Part shown: in pieces, positions 8,045-16,410 of the stretch
How positions within the stretch are numbered: the stretch's first letter is position 1
How the letters are laid out: each line of letters opens with the position of its first letter
Assembly: GCA_028724525.1 (NCBI GenBank)
Contig: JAQYCV010000007.1
Location: 1-46,840, forward strand
DNA length: 46,840 nucleotides
Reading direction: 5' to 3'
Origin: Clostridiales bacterium
GTDB lineage: Bacteria; Bacillota; Clostridia; Saccharofermentanales; DTU023
Notes under the pieces: generated by a model
What the model was told of the DNA's origin: nothing
Databases searched by the model: none
Seen by the model: the letters and a program-made list of their open reading frames with translations, nothing else
Translations under genes and position numbers: made by a program

Positions 8045-10045
8045 TTAAGAAGCTTCGTGAGGATCGTCAGTGTGATCGGTTGAATCCTCAACATCAACTT
8101 TCTCTGATACGGGGGCCTCGGTACTCTTTTCTGAACTATCAACGGGCGTATCTTTGCCAAGCTCCGTTAATTCAGAAATAAAGATCTGGTCTTCCCCACC
8201 CTTAGGTGGCTTGTAGTTTTGTGCATATTGCTTGTAAATCGCTTCAAACTCCGGTCCCTCAATTTTTTCCTTAACCAGCAAGCTTTCCGCTAATTTATGG
8301 AGCAAAAGGTCTTCACTTTTGAGCAGGTCAAGCGTGTCTTGATAGGCTTGACCCAAAATCCGCGTGACCTCTTCATCAATGGCGGCAGCCGTTTGCTCAG
8401 AATATTTTTTGGTATGGCCATAGTCCATCCCTACAAAAACTTCGCCATCGTCCTGGGTAACGAAGAGGCCTATGCGGTCGGTCATCCCATATTTGGAGAC
8501 CATTTCGCGGGCGGTGGCATTACATTTTTGCAGGTCATCGGAGGCTCCAGTGCTGATATCAGCCTGGGTTAGCTCTTCCGCCGCACGTCCTCCTAGACCA
8601 ATCATGATGTTCTTATAAAGGTTTTGTTTGGTTTCGAAGGAAATATCCTCATGCGGCTTATAGGCGGTATAACCCCCGGCTGGACCAGCCGGGATAATGG
8701 AAACGCGCTCCACCTGCTGGCGATCAGAAATTTGCCGGGACACAATGGCATGTCCTGCCTCGTGGTAAGCCGTGAGATTTTTTTCCTCATCCGACATGAC
8801 ACGGGATTTCTTTTCAGGCCCCAGGGCAATCTTAAAGACAGCCTCGGAAATATCAGAATAAGTAATTTGCTTGGCCCCCTTCCTAGCTGCTAGGAGGGCT
8901 GCTTCATTCAGAAGGTTCTCCAAGTCTGCCCCGGTATAGCCCGGTGTAATCTTGGCAATATCTTCTAAGGCAACATTTTCTGCAATAGGCTTGCCCTTGG
9001 CATGGACCTTGAGGATTTCAAAACGGCCTTTAACATCCGGGCGGTTGACCGTAATACGGCGGTCAAAACGACCAGGTCGGAGCAAGGCGGGGTCTAAAAT
9101 ATCTGGCCGGTTTGTAGCTGCCATGACGATGATCCCTTCGTTGGGCCCAAAACCATCCATCTCCACCAAAAGTTGGTTGAGGGTTTGTTCCCTTTCATCA
9201 TGGCCACCGCCTAGACCAGCGCCCCGGTGACGGCCAACAGCATCAATTTCATCAATAAAAATAATGCAAGGGACTTGCTTCTTAGCATCATTAAAGAGAT
9301 CGCGCACCCGAGAGGCACCGACGCCCACAAACATCTCGACAAAATCCGAGCCAGAAATGGTAAAGAAGGGCACACCCGCCTCCCCTGCTACAGCTCGGGC
9401 CAGGAGGGTTTTACCGGTCCCGGGAGGACCGACTAGAAGGATACCTGAGGGGATCTTGGCACCCAGAGCAGTATATTTTTTAGGATTCTTGAGGAAGTCA
9501 ACCACTTCCTGCAATTCTTCTTTCTCTTCATCCGCCCCTGCAACATCATCAAAAGAGACTTTATTGTCTTGAGGATTAGATTTTTTGGCCCGAGACCGAC
9601 CAAAATTCATGGCAGACCGGCCATCCTGGTTACGACTCATAAAGGAGACATAGACAAAGAAAACCATAGACCCGATCATGAGGACCAGAAGAATGACATT
9701 GAACATGCCGGACAGATCTGCCGGCTGGGTATAGTCAAAAGATTCTATTTTCCCGTCATTAACTGCCTTTTGCAGCATACGGTGATACTGGGGGACCATG
9801 AGTGGCGACACCGTCTTGCTGAAGGTCATGGGGGCCTGGTTACGGTCCATCCGCATGACTAGCTGAAGCTCGTTGCCGTTAATAACGACCGATTTAACCT
9901 TACCAGCTGCGATGTCAGCCTCCATGGAGGAAAGCACCCTTTGGTCTGGTTGGTTAAGCCTAGTCATGACCATAGAGGAGAGTAGGATGGCAACTATCAA
10001 AATGACGTAAAAAGACAGGCCATTTCTTGGTCTGGATTTATTCAT
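8045..10045 (-). CDS. ftsH: ATP-dependent zinc metalloprotease FtsH
   Basis: Membrane-anchored AAA+ protease that extracts and degrades membrane and regulatory proteins. 666 residues from the ATG of [10 protein letters not shown]; the frame is open upstream inside hpt, but this start overlaps the hpt stop by 8 bases as expected for a coupled pair. Two membrane helices lie at about 11-28 and 114-134, flanking an external domain. Walker A GPPGTGKT is at 206-213, Walker B IIFIDEID at 261-268, the second region of homology at [20 protein letters not shown], and the zinc site HEAGH at 428-432. The C-terminal 40 or so residues are an acidic, low-complexity tail. Last gene of the block, followed by a terminator. 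Confidence 0.98.
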   Translation of the reverse strand: MNKSRPRNGLSFYVILIVAILLSSMVMTRLNQPDQRVLSSMEADIAAGKVKSVVINGNELQLVMRMDRNQAPMTFSKTVSPLMVPQYHRMLQKAVNDGKIESFDYTQPADLSGMFNVILLVLMIGSMVFFVYVSFMSRNQDGRSAMNFGRSRAKKSNPQDNKVSFDDVAGADEEKEELQEVVDFLKNPKKYTALGAKIPSGILLVGPPGTGKTLLARAVAGEAGVPFFTISGSDFVEMFVGVGASRVRDLFNDAKKQVPCIIFIDEIDAVGRHRGAGLGGGHDEREQTLNQLLVEMDGFGPNEGIIVMAATNRPDILDPALLRPGRFDRRITVNRPDVKGRFEILKVHAKGKPIAENVALEDIAKITPGYTGADLENLLNEAALLAARKGAKQITYSDISEAVFKIALGPEKKSRVMSDEEKNLTAYHEAGHAIVSRQISDRQQVERVSIIPAGPAGGYTAYKPHEDISFETKQNLYKNIMIGLGGRAAEELTQADISTGASDDLQKCNATAREMVSKYGMTDRIGLFVTQDDGEVFVGMDYGHTKKYSEQTAAAIDEEVTRILGQAYQDTLDLLKSEDLLLHKLAESLLVKEKIEGPEFEAIYKQYAQNYKPPKGGEDQIFISELTELGKDTPVDSSEKSTEAPVSEKVDVEDSTDHTDDPHEAS

Positions 10046-10583
10046 CCTGGCCCTCCTTGCCATCGTCACCCAAGACTGCCAGATAGGGCAGATTACGGTA
10101 ACGCTGCTGGTAGTCCAAACCATAGCCCACCACAAAGGCATTAGGGATGGCTTGGCCAATATACTCTACAGGCACATTCACCTGTCGGCAGTCCGGTTTA
10201 TCAAAAGCCGAACAGACCCGCAGGCTGGCAGGCCCCCGGTCTGTAAAGAGCTCACGCAGATAATTGAGTGTAAGACCTGTATCCACAATATCTTCCACCA
10301 GGATGACATGCTTGCCCGTGATATCGTGGTCTGTATCCTTAACAATTTTGACCACGCCAGTAGACTTTGTGCCCTGGTAAGAAGAAACCGAGATGAAGTC
10401 AATCTCCACCGGAAAATCAAGCTGGCGAATCAAGTCAGCCATAAAGACAACGGACCCGCGCAGGATACCAATAATCACGACTTGCTTTCCCGCGTAATCT
10501 TGATTCAGTTGGGCACCGAGGCGCTCAACCATAGTCTTGATTTCGGACTCACTAATTAGAGTTTCTGCAATATATTTACTCAT
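10038..10583 (-). CDS. hpt: Hypoxanthine-guanine phosphoribosyltransferase
   Basis: Purine salvage enzyme that joins hypoxanthine or guanine to PRPP, giving IMP or GMP. 181 residues, normal length. The PRPP loop VILVEDIVDTGLTL, the RGSVVFMADLIR region near the N-terminus and the late VGYGLDYQQRYRNLPY are all characteristic. It sits between tilS and ftsH, the usual Firmicutes order. The start has GGTGG nine bases upstream. Confidence 0.97.
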   Translation of the reverse strand: MSKYIAETLISESEIKTMVERLGAQLNQDYAGKQVVIIGILRGSVVFMADLIRQLDFPVEIDFISVSSYQGTKSTGVVKIVKDTDHDITGKHVILVEDIVDTGLTLNYLRELFTDRGPASLRVCSAFDKPDCRQVNVPVEYIGQAIPNAFVVGYGLDYQQRYRNLPYLAVLGDDGKEGQDE

Positions 10584-10610
10584 ATTTGTATACCACCTTT
10601 AACGAGGCCC

Positions 10611-10650
10611 ATTATAGCAAGCTCCAAAGGGCTATACCACTTTTGGAGCT
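10611..10650 (-). promoter_or_regulatory. Hairpin followed by a TATAAT box between tilS and hpt
   Basis: A 9-bp stem (AGCTCCAAA / TTTGGAGCT, 10620-10628 with 10642-10650) lies just after the tilS stop. On the minus strand TATAAT (10611-10616) follows within four bases. No T-run follows the stem and no good -35 is visible. This may be a weak attenuator plus a secondary hpt-ftsH promoter. Confidence 0.35.
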
Positions 10651-10659
10651 AGCAATTCT

Positions 10660-11703
10660 TTATTTTATCACCAATGTTACCTGGCCCAAGTAGCCCTGGA
10701 CAAGAAAAACCCAACCCTGACCCAGGTCAAAGGAGGCTTGTCCGGGCAAATCTGCTAAAGTTTTGGCGATTTGCTTGTATTGTTGATCCGTTAAGGTGAA
10801 AGACTCCGCCTGTAAGGATTCCTGGAAGAACTGCTGCAAGATACGGTAATGCAAGCCTAGGGGCCAGCTAATTAGAGATTTTAGATTAAGCTGATTGGAA
10901 GAGGGCAAGCGGCAGGCCGCCAAAGCCATACCAGCGGTTTGATCTAAAGCTTGCCTTTCCGACCGCAGACTTTCTGTATGTTTTAGAAGCTGAGGGCCGG
11001 GATCATAGCCCAAGGCCGCCCGCCAAGCAGGCAGAACCTCCTGGCGGATTCGATTCCTTAGATAAAGGTCCTGGGCATTAGACTGGTCAAGATAGTAGGA
11101 TAAGCCCCGGTCCCGGAGAAAATCACGGATCTCCTGACTCGACAGACCTAGCAAGGGGCGGAGAATTCTGCCGTCATAGTAGGGCATGGAACTTAGGCCA
11201 TCAAGGCCCGTGCCCCTACCCAGATTGATCAAGACCGTCTCGACCAAATCATCCTGGTTATGGCCGAGAGCCAGGAGGGGAAACGGGTTGGGTGAATCAA
11301 GGCCTGCTTCTCTCTGCAGGCGGACTAGAGTCTCTTGGAAAAAGTGATGGCGAGCCGCCCGCGCAGCTTCTTCTATCCCCGCCTGACGTTGGGCGGCCAA
11401 AGCGCGCACATCAGCAGTCGCCGTGTAAAAAGCCAGGTCCCATGTTCGGGCAAAGGCCGCTAGGCCATGGGTTTCCTCCTCATCAAACTCGGGCCGCAAC
11501 TGGTGATTAAAATGCGCCAGACTAAGCTGGCAGCCTTCGCGCGCCCGCAACCAAATAAAAAAATAGGCTAGGAACATAGAATCCGGGCCACCCGAAATAC
11601 CTATGAGAAAATGAGACTGGGGGCCCAGGGACAACTTAGACTTTATTTCCTGCCTTAAGTCCCGAAAAAGGCCGGAATTTTCCTGAAAATCCGGCCAGAC
11701 CAT
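10660..11703 (-). CDS. tilS: tRNA(Ile)-lysidine synthase
   Basis: Converts the wobble C of the AUA-reading tRNA-Ile to lysidine, using ATP. The PP-loop ISGGPDSMFLAYF is near residue 38, followed by LALGHNQDDLVETVLINLGRGTG, RPLLGLSSQEIR and the DQSNAQDLYLRNRIR motif, all typical of TilS. At 347 residues it is shorter than the 430-470 residue forms of E. coli and Bacillus and may lack the full C-terminal domain. Its start codon shares one base with the dnaB stop (TAATG), indicating coupling. Confidence 0.95.
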   Translation of the reverse strand: MVWPDFQENSGLFRDLRQEIKSKLSLGPQSHFLIGISGGPDSMFLAYFFIWLRAREGCQLSLAHFNHQLRPEFDEEETHGLAAFARTWDLAFYTATADVRALAAQRQAGIEEAARAARHHFFQETLVRLQREAGLDSPNPFPLLALGHNQDDLVETVLINLGRGTGLDGLSSMPYYDGRILRPLLGLSSQEIRDFLRDRGLSYYLDQSNAQDLYLRNRIRQEVLPAWRAALGYDPGPQLLKHTESLRSERQALDQTAGMALAACRLPSSNQLNLKSLISWPLGLHYRILQQFFQESLQAESFTLTDQQYKQIAKTLADLPGQASFDLGQGWVFLVQGYLGQVTLVIK

Positions 11704-13103
11704 TAGAAGGGTGGGGCTTCTAGGCCCTTGAGGCGCTTATCCAATTCGTAGAAGAGGGTGACCTCAGGCCGCCAGCCCAGGTTCACAGAACCTGTTTCTC
11801 CATGGCGGTTCTTAGCCACAATTAGCTCCGCCACGTAAGAAGCTGGCTGATTGTTAGTGTCCGGCAGGTTTTCAACTTCCCTGCCCTCTAGGGCAGCATA
11901 ATAGTCGTCACGATAGAGGAAAAGGACAACGTCGGCATCCTGCTCAATAGCCCCTGAATCCCTAAGGTCCGAGAGCATAGGCCTTTTGTTGGACCTGGCC
12001 TCACAGTTACGGCTCAGCTGAGACAGGGCAATAACCGGGCAATCTAGTTCCCGCGCCATGATTTTCAGCGAGCGTGAAATATCAGAGATTTCTTGCTGGC
12101 GGTTATCCTGGCGGCGACGGTCAGACGTCATGAGCTGGAGATAGTCTACAATGACCAAACCTAAATTAGGCTCTTTCAGCTTGAGCTCACGGCAACGGGC
12201 CAACATCTCTTGAGGGCCCAAGCCAGACCGGTCATTAATATAGATGGGCGTGCCATAGAATTCAGTAGACGACTTGGCCAGGCTCTCCCATTCATCTGGA
12301 CTCAGCTTGGCAGAGTTCACCTTACTGGAATCGATGGTAGCGTAGGTCGAAAGAAAGCGGGTAGAGACCTCTTCCTTGGACATTTCCAGGGAAAAGATAG
12401 CGGTGGGGACGGCATAAGTGGAGGCAACCCGCTGGGCAATATTGAAGGCAAAGGCTGATTTACCCATACCAGGCCGGGCAGCGAGGATAATTAAAGATCC
12501 CTTTCGCAAGCCACCAATTTTCTGGTCCAGACTGGGGTATCCCGTCCGTTGCAGGGGTGCCTTGTCTTCATTGGCCATTTTAACCAACTCATTGTAGCGG
12601 GCAAAAATAACCTCGCCCACCATACTAAAGCTGGCATCTTCAGATCCATCGCGGATTTGTTCGAGGCGTTTGGCCGCCAGGGAGATCAGCTCATCAGTCT
12701 TAGCCTCTTCCCCATAGGCCATGCCCTGCAACTCCTTGAAGGATTTAATTAAGTTTCGCAAGCGGGATTTTTCCGCCACGATGTCGATGTAATACTCAGC
12801 ATTGTGAGGCGACACAAAGCTAGAAAGATCGCTCAGGACTTGAACTCCGCCTACCTTATCCAAAAGTTTACGGGTAGCTAGGTCTTCCGCAAGAGAGATC
12901 AGATCAATCGGTGCATTTTTTTCTTGAACCCTGAGGATCGATTCATAGATATTCTGGTGGTTGGGGTAATAAAAATCCTCCACCTTAAGCCTAGCCATGG
13001 CATGGTGGAGGTTTTTGTTATCCAGCAAAATAGAGCCTAGAACAGCCTGTTCCGCTTCCAGGCTGCTAGGCTCACGTTCTACAAAAGATCCCGTTGGGGC
13101 CAT
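11703..13103 (-). CDS. dnaB: Replicative DNA helicase DnaB
   Basis: Hexameric helicase of the replication fork (called DnaC in Bacillus). 466 residues. The N-terminal domain has EREPSSLEAEQAVLGSILLD; the RecA-like domain has Walker A ARPGMGKSAFA near residue 210, VIVDYLQLM and SDLRDSGAIEQDADVV. No intein or insertion is seen. It overlaps by one base (TAATG) with both rplI upstream and tilS downstream, so all three are co-translated. Confidence 0.98.
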   Translation of the reverse strand: MAPTGSFVEREPSSLEAEQAVLGSILLDNKNLHHAMARLKVEDFYYPNHQNIYESILRVQEKNAPIDLISLAEDLATRKLLDKVGGVQVLSDLSSFVSPHNAEYYIDIVAEKSRLRNLIKSFKELQGMAYGEEAKTDELISLAAKRLEQIRDGSEDASFSMVGEVIFARYNELVKMANEDKAPLQRTGYPSLDQKIGGLRKGSLIILAARPGMGKSAFAFNIAQRVASTYAVPTAIFSLEMSKEEVSTRFLSTYATIDSSKVNSAKLSPDEWESLAKSSTEFYGTPIYINDRSGLGPQEMLARCRELKLKEPNLGLVIVDYLQLMTSDRRRQDNRQQEISDISRSLKIMARELDCPVIALSQLSRNCEARSNKRPMLSDLRDSGAIEQDADVVLFLYRDDYYAALEGREVENLPDTNNQPASYVAELIVAKNRHGETGSVNLGWRPEVTLFYELDKRLKGLEAPPF

Positions 13104-13552
13104 TAGTCTTCCAGAGCCTTTAACTCAAGAGTAAAGGGTACAGTGACTTCAGAGTGCAAACGCACAGAGGCCTCATATTGGCCGAGTTCTTTAATATTAT
13201 CTGCAATTTGGATATTGCGTTTATCTACAACAATATCCTGGCTAGCCAGCTGGTCTGCTACATCTTGGTTAGTAACAGAACCGTAAATGCGACCACCTTC
13301 ACCGGCTTTAACTCCGATGGTGATAATCTTGCCTTGTAAGCGTTTACCAGTCGCTTCAGCCTCTTCTAAGAGACGTTTAGCTCTGGCAATGGCGGCTTTT
13401 TGCTTGGCCTTTACTTCATTCATGTTGGCACGAGTGGCTGCGGAAGCCAGGCCTTGGGGAATGAGGTAGTTATTGGCATAACCGGGTTTGACTTCAATCA
13501 GGTCACCGGCCTTACCAAGTTTGGCCACATCTTCTAAAAGTAAAATTTTCAT
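13103..13552 (-). CDS. rplI: 50S ribosomal protein L9
   Basis: 149 residues, normal length. The N-terminal domain MKILLLEDVAKLGKAGDLIE and the PGYANNYLIPQGLA motif are diagnostic, followed by the connecting helix and the C-terminal domain with GRIYGSVTNQDVA. GGGAGG precedes the ATG, and the stop overlaps the dnaB start. Confidence 0.98.
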   Translation of the reverse strand: MKILLLEDVAKLGKAGDLIEVKPGYANNYLIPQGLASAATRANMNEVKAKQKAAIARAKRLLEEAEATGKRLQGKIITIGVKAGEGGRIYGSVTNQDVADQLASQDIVVDKRNIQIADNIKELGQYEASVRLHSEVTVPFTLELKALED

Positions 13553-13566
13553 TCAGCCAGCCTCCC

Positions 13567-13830
13567 TTATTCGGTGTAAGGCATGAGGGCAACTTGTCTG
13601 GCCCTCTTGATGGCCGTAGTAACCGCTCTCTGGTGCTTAGCGCAAGCCCCAGTGGTGCGGCGGGGTAAAATCTTGCCGGATTCAGCAACGAATTTTTGCA
13701 GGGTTGCTACATCCTTATAATCTACATGGTCCTTATGTTCGGCGCAGAACAGGCAGACTTTTCTTCTGCCGCGGCGGGGGCGGAAAGACCGGCTGCCCCC
13801 CCGATCGCCTCCTCGTTTAAAGTTAGCCAT
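13567..13830 (-). CDS. rpsR: 30S ribosomal protein S18
   Basis: 87 residues. The CLFC pair, the VDYKD segment, [20 protein letters not shown] and [13 protein letters not shown] are characteristic. The N-terminal 20 residues are Gly/Arg-rich. It partners S6 on the 16S platform, and both are encoded in this operon. AAGGAG ribosome binding site. Confidence 0.98.
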   Translation of the reverse strand: MANFKRGGDRGGSRSFRPRRGRRKVCLFCAEHKDHVDYKDVATLQKFVAESGKILPRRTTGACAKHQRAVTTAIKRARQVALMPYTE

Positions 13831-13878
13831 TTGGCTCTCCTTTCATCAAAGCAAACAAGTAAAACAAACCATCAAAAT

Positions 13879-14367
13879 TTAGAGATCGAAAGGCAGGTAG
13901 GCATCGCTGTCATCTTCGACCGGAAGGAAGCCATCACCTTCAGGGATGGGATCCTGCTTGGCCGGAGCCTGTTCCGGAGCTGGATTCTTGCTATAGGCTT
14001 GGTTGCGGTTAAAATTTTGACCACCTGCCTGGTTCGCATAGCTATTATCAGACTTGGAGTCGGCAAAGTAGACTTCATCGGCGACCACTTCGGTCATCCA
14101 GTTGCGTTTGCCATGCTCATCATCCCAACTGCGCACTTGGATTGAGCCCACGAGGGCAATCCTTTGGCCTTTTTGGAAATAGCGAGCCACAAAATCCGCC
14201 GTCTGCCGCCAGCAAACCACAGGGATAAAATCAGTTTCCCGCTCTCCCTGAGCGTTCTTGAAGCGACGATCCACAGCTACGGTGAAGGAGCAAACAGATA
14301 CGTTATTAGAAGTTGTTCGAAGTTCGGGTTCCTTAGTAAGTCTACCCATCAAAATTGCTTTATTCAT
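13879..14367 (-). CDS. ssb: Single-stranded DNA-binding protein
   Basis: 162 residues with an N-terminal OB fold (MNKAILMGRLTKEPELRTT, FIPVVCWRQTADFV, VGSIQVRSW) and a disordered Gln/Asn/Pro linker. The acidic tip that normally ends in DDxPF with a free carboxylate here ends YLPFDL, two residues past the PF pair. The gene lies between rpsF and rpsR as in other Firmicutes. AAGGAAAG ribosome binding site. Confidence 0.97.
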   Translation of the reverse strand: MNKAILMGRLTKEPELRTTSNNVSVCSFTVAVDRRFKNAQGERETDFIPVVCWRQTADFVARYFQKGQRIALVGSIQVRSWDDEHGKRNWMTEVVADEVYFADSKSDNSYANQAGGQNFNRNQAYSKNPAPEQAPAKQDPIPEGDGFLPVEDDSDAYLPFDL

Positions 14368-14442
14368 GCTCTTTCCTTTTTTGCTGATTTGTGGATAGGC
14401 ACCTAGCTACTCTATCGGCAGCCAGGGCACAAGGCTGAGGTC

Positions 14443-14730
14443 TTATTCTTCCATGCTGGTAACGAGGAAGCGTAAGACTTTGTCATTAATTTTCAGCTGA
14501 CGTTCGAGTTCAACAGGAAAATCGGCTTCTGCGGTGAAATGCAGGACTACATAATAGCCTTCATTCAAGTCTTGAATCTCATATGCGAGACGGCGGACAC
14601 CCCAGACATCTACATCTTTGATTTCGCCATTAGCTGAAATTAAGCCTTGGATACGTTCATCCATGGCCGCCAGGCCTTCTTCACCAAGCGTAGGGTTGAG
14701 AACATAAAGTAGTTCGTAGTTTCTAGCCAC
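14443..14730 (-). CDS. rpsF: 30S ribosomal protein S6
   Basis: 95 residues, MARNYELLYVLNPTLGEEG onward, with the VWGVRRLAYEIQDLNEGYYV core typical of S6. I chose the GTG at 14730 because GGAGG lies 8 bases upstream. A GTG three codons earlier lies within that ribosome binding site and is unlikely. First gene of the housekeeping block. I found no convincing promoter in the 140 bases upstream. Confidence 0.96.
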   Translation of the reverse strand: MARNYELLYVLNPTLGEEGLAAMDERIQGLISANGEIKDVDVWGVRRLAYEIQDLNEGYYVVLHFTAEADFPVELERQLKINDKVLRFLVTSMEE

Positions 14731-14772
14731 GTTTGTCACCTCCTTCCGGACAATTGGCCCTCATTAAAGAGA

Positions 14773-14806
14773 GCAAGGGGGCATGAAATATAAAAACATG
14801 CTTTGC
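14773..14806 (-). ncRNA. Possible leader hairpin (S6:S18-type) upstream of rpsF
   Basis: In the rpsF leader a stem GCATG/CATGC with an 11-base loop is extended by GCAA/TTGC across an internal loop holding C residues. rpsF operons of many bacteria have a leader in which a C-rich bulge mimics the S6:S18 site of 16S rRNA. Position and rough shape fit, but the conserved bases are not clearly present. Confidence 0.3.
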
Positions 14807-14879
14807 AAGCCTAACACTCAGGTCTAGGAAATGCAAGCGCCTAATCAAAAGTTACTGATCGGGGCTAAAGTGAAAATTA

Positions 14880-16379
14880 TTAGTAGTAATTTCCATCTTT
14901 TCGACTTTGCTCCAAGTCGAAGCGAACTTCATCGGGATAATACTTTGAACGCCCCCATTGACTTTGTGAAGGGAAGGCAAATTTATCTAGTCCTGCTCTT
15001 TCAATCGTGCTGGCTGCTTCCTCTTCTACTTGACGATAAATTTCGTGTTCATCTATGTTGAGTACCTGGTGATCTTCCATGTGGATTTTTCCATCTATAA
15101 TTACTAGATCAATGTCACCCGGGGCGCCATTTAAAACGATGGCGTCAACTAAATTCACACGCGGGATATATCTAGGATTCATTATGTCTATTGATATAAT
15201 ATCAGCCTTTTTCCCTTCTGAAATAGAACCGATTTCTTGTTCCATCCCCAAGCATCTCGCGGCATCAATAGTAACCATCTCCAAAATTTTCTCTGATGGT
15301 AAATAATAATAATCATTTACGGCAGCTCTATAAATAGTCTGTGCCCGTTTCATCGCTGAAAACATATTAAAGCTCGAAGATAGCATTGATCCATCAGTTG
15401 ATAATGCAACAGTAACACCTAGTTCAAGCAACTCAGCAACGGGAGTTCTGTTGTAAATCTGTCTAATACCTGGAGCAAAACTTACATGCGTGTCTGTTTG
15501 TTGTAATATAAGAATTTCATCTACCGATAGGCCAGTACAATGTTGCAAGTGCACATCAGGGCCCAATAAGGCATTTTCTTTATCCATTGATGCCAGACGA
15601 ACCATTCCCCCAAATGCATCAGTATGAATGCGAGTATTGTATTTTGCTGCGATCTGACGCATTGCCTTCGCTTGATATAAATCCCATTCAGTAGGCTTGA
15701 TAACTCGATCAGCACCCGTAGGTCCAGACACCTCTATAGATGTAACAACCCCAAAAGGTGCTACAAAGGCTCTGGTTTTATCATTATTAGCATGATCTAA
15801 CTCTTGAATGATGACTTCCAGACTATCTAAAATCTGTTCAAACGACACCTCTACACGCGATCTTTTGCCGTCTTTCCACCTGCTGAACCGATGTGGCCAA
15901 GGCAAACTACATGGTCCAGTGCAGACTACATCACGCACGCCTATCTCTGCATAAGCTTTTGCATTATTTATGGCGAAGATGGGGTCATCGCACCTGGGCT
16001 GTGATCCAAGCACACACACACCAGTTGTAACACCTGACTGTAATCTTTCTAAAGCTGACAGTCTCCCTTCAATGTACCAAAAATTATCAGTGACATAGTT
16101 TTTATACACATGAGTCATAACAGGCATCCAATAGCTTGTGTCCTTCACAATAGCTTTAAACATTGAATGTCCGCCATGGCCATGTGTATCAATAAAACCA
16201 GGCATAATTACATGATCTGTACAATCGATAACTTTTTTAGCTGGAAGCTGAGAAAGCTCCTGAGAGCTACCAACAAGTTTAATTCGATTATCCTTAATTG
16301 CTACAGCGCCATCTTCAATAATTCTGCGATCTTCATCCATAGTGATGACTAATCCATGTAAAAGCAAAATATCGTACAT
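14880..16379 (-). CDS. TRZ/ATZ-family amidohydrolase (deaminase/chlorohydrolase-like)
   Basis: 499 residues. Metal-dependent amidohydrolase of the cytosine deaminase/atrazine hydrolase group (COG0402), which removes amino or similar groups from heterocycles. The metal-ligand set is visible: HGH in GFIDTHGHGGHSM, His in RIHTDAFGG, His in LQHCTGLS and Asp in LSTDGSML. The late segment GSISEGKKADIISID is also typical. I prefer the ATG preceded by GAGG at 11 bases to the one eight codons upstream. It is the last gene of the Dpp-like transport operon, 31 bases after a related amidohydrolase. The exact substrate cannot be read from sequence; SsnA-like or creatinine/guanine deaminase-like roles are possible. 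Confidence 0.85.
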   Translation of the reverse strand: MYDILLLHGLVITMDEDRRIIEDGAVAIKDNRIKLVGSSQELSQLPAKKVIDCTDHVIMPGFIDTHGHGGHSMFKAIVKDTSYWMPVMTHVYKNYVTDNFWYIEGRLSALERLQSGVTTGVCVLGSQPRCDDPIFAINNAKAYAEIGVRDVVCTGPCSLPWPHRFSRWKDGKRSRVEVSFEQILDSLEVIIQELDHANNDKTRAFVAPFGVVTSIEVSGPTGADRVIKPTEWDLYQAKAMRQIAAKYNTRIHTDAFGGMVRLASMDKENALLGPDVHLQHCTGLSVDEILILQQTDTHVSFAPGIRQIYNRTPVAELLELGVTVALSTDGSMLSSSFNMFSAMKRAQTIYRAAVNDYYYLPSEKILEMVTIDAARCLGMEQEIGSISEGKKADIISIDIMNPRYIPRVNLVDAIVLNGAPGDIDLVIIDGKIHMEDHQVLNIDEHEIYRQVEEEAASTIERAGLDKFAFPSQSQWGRSKYYPDEVRFDLEQSRKDGNYY

Positions 16380-16410
16380 AAATACCAAAACCTCATCAAT
16401 CAAAGTACAG

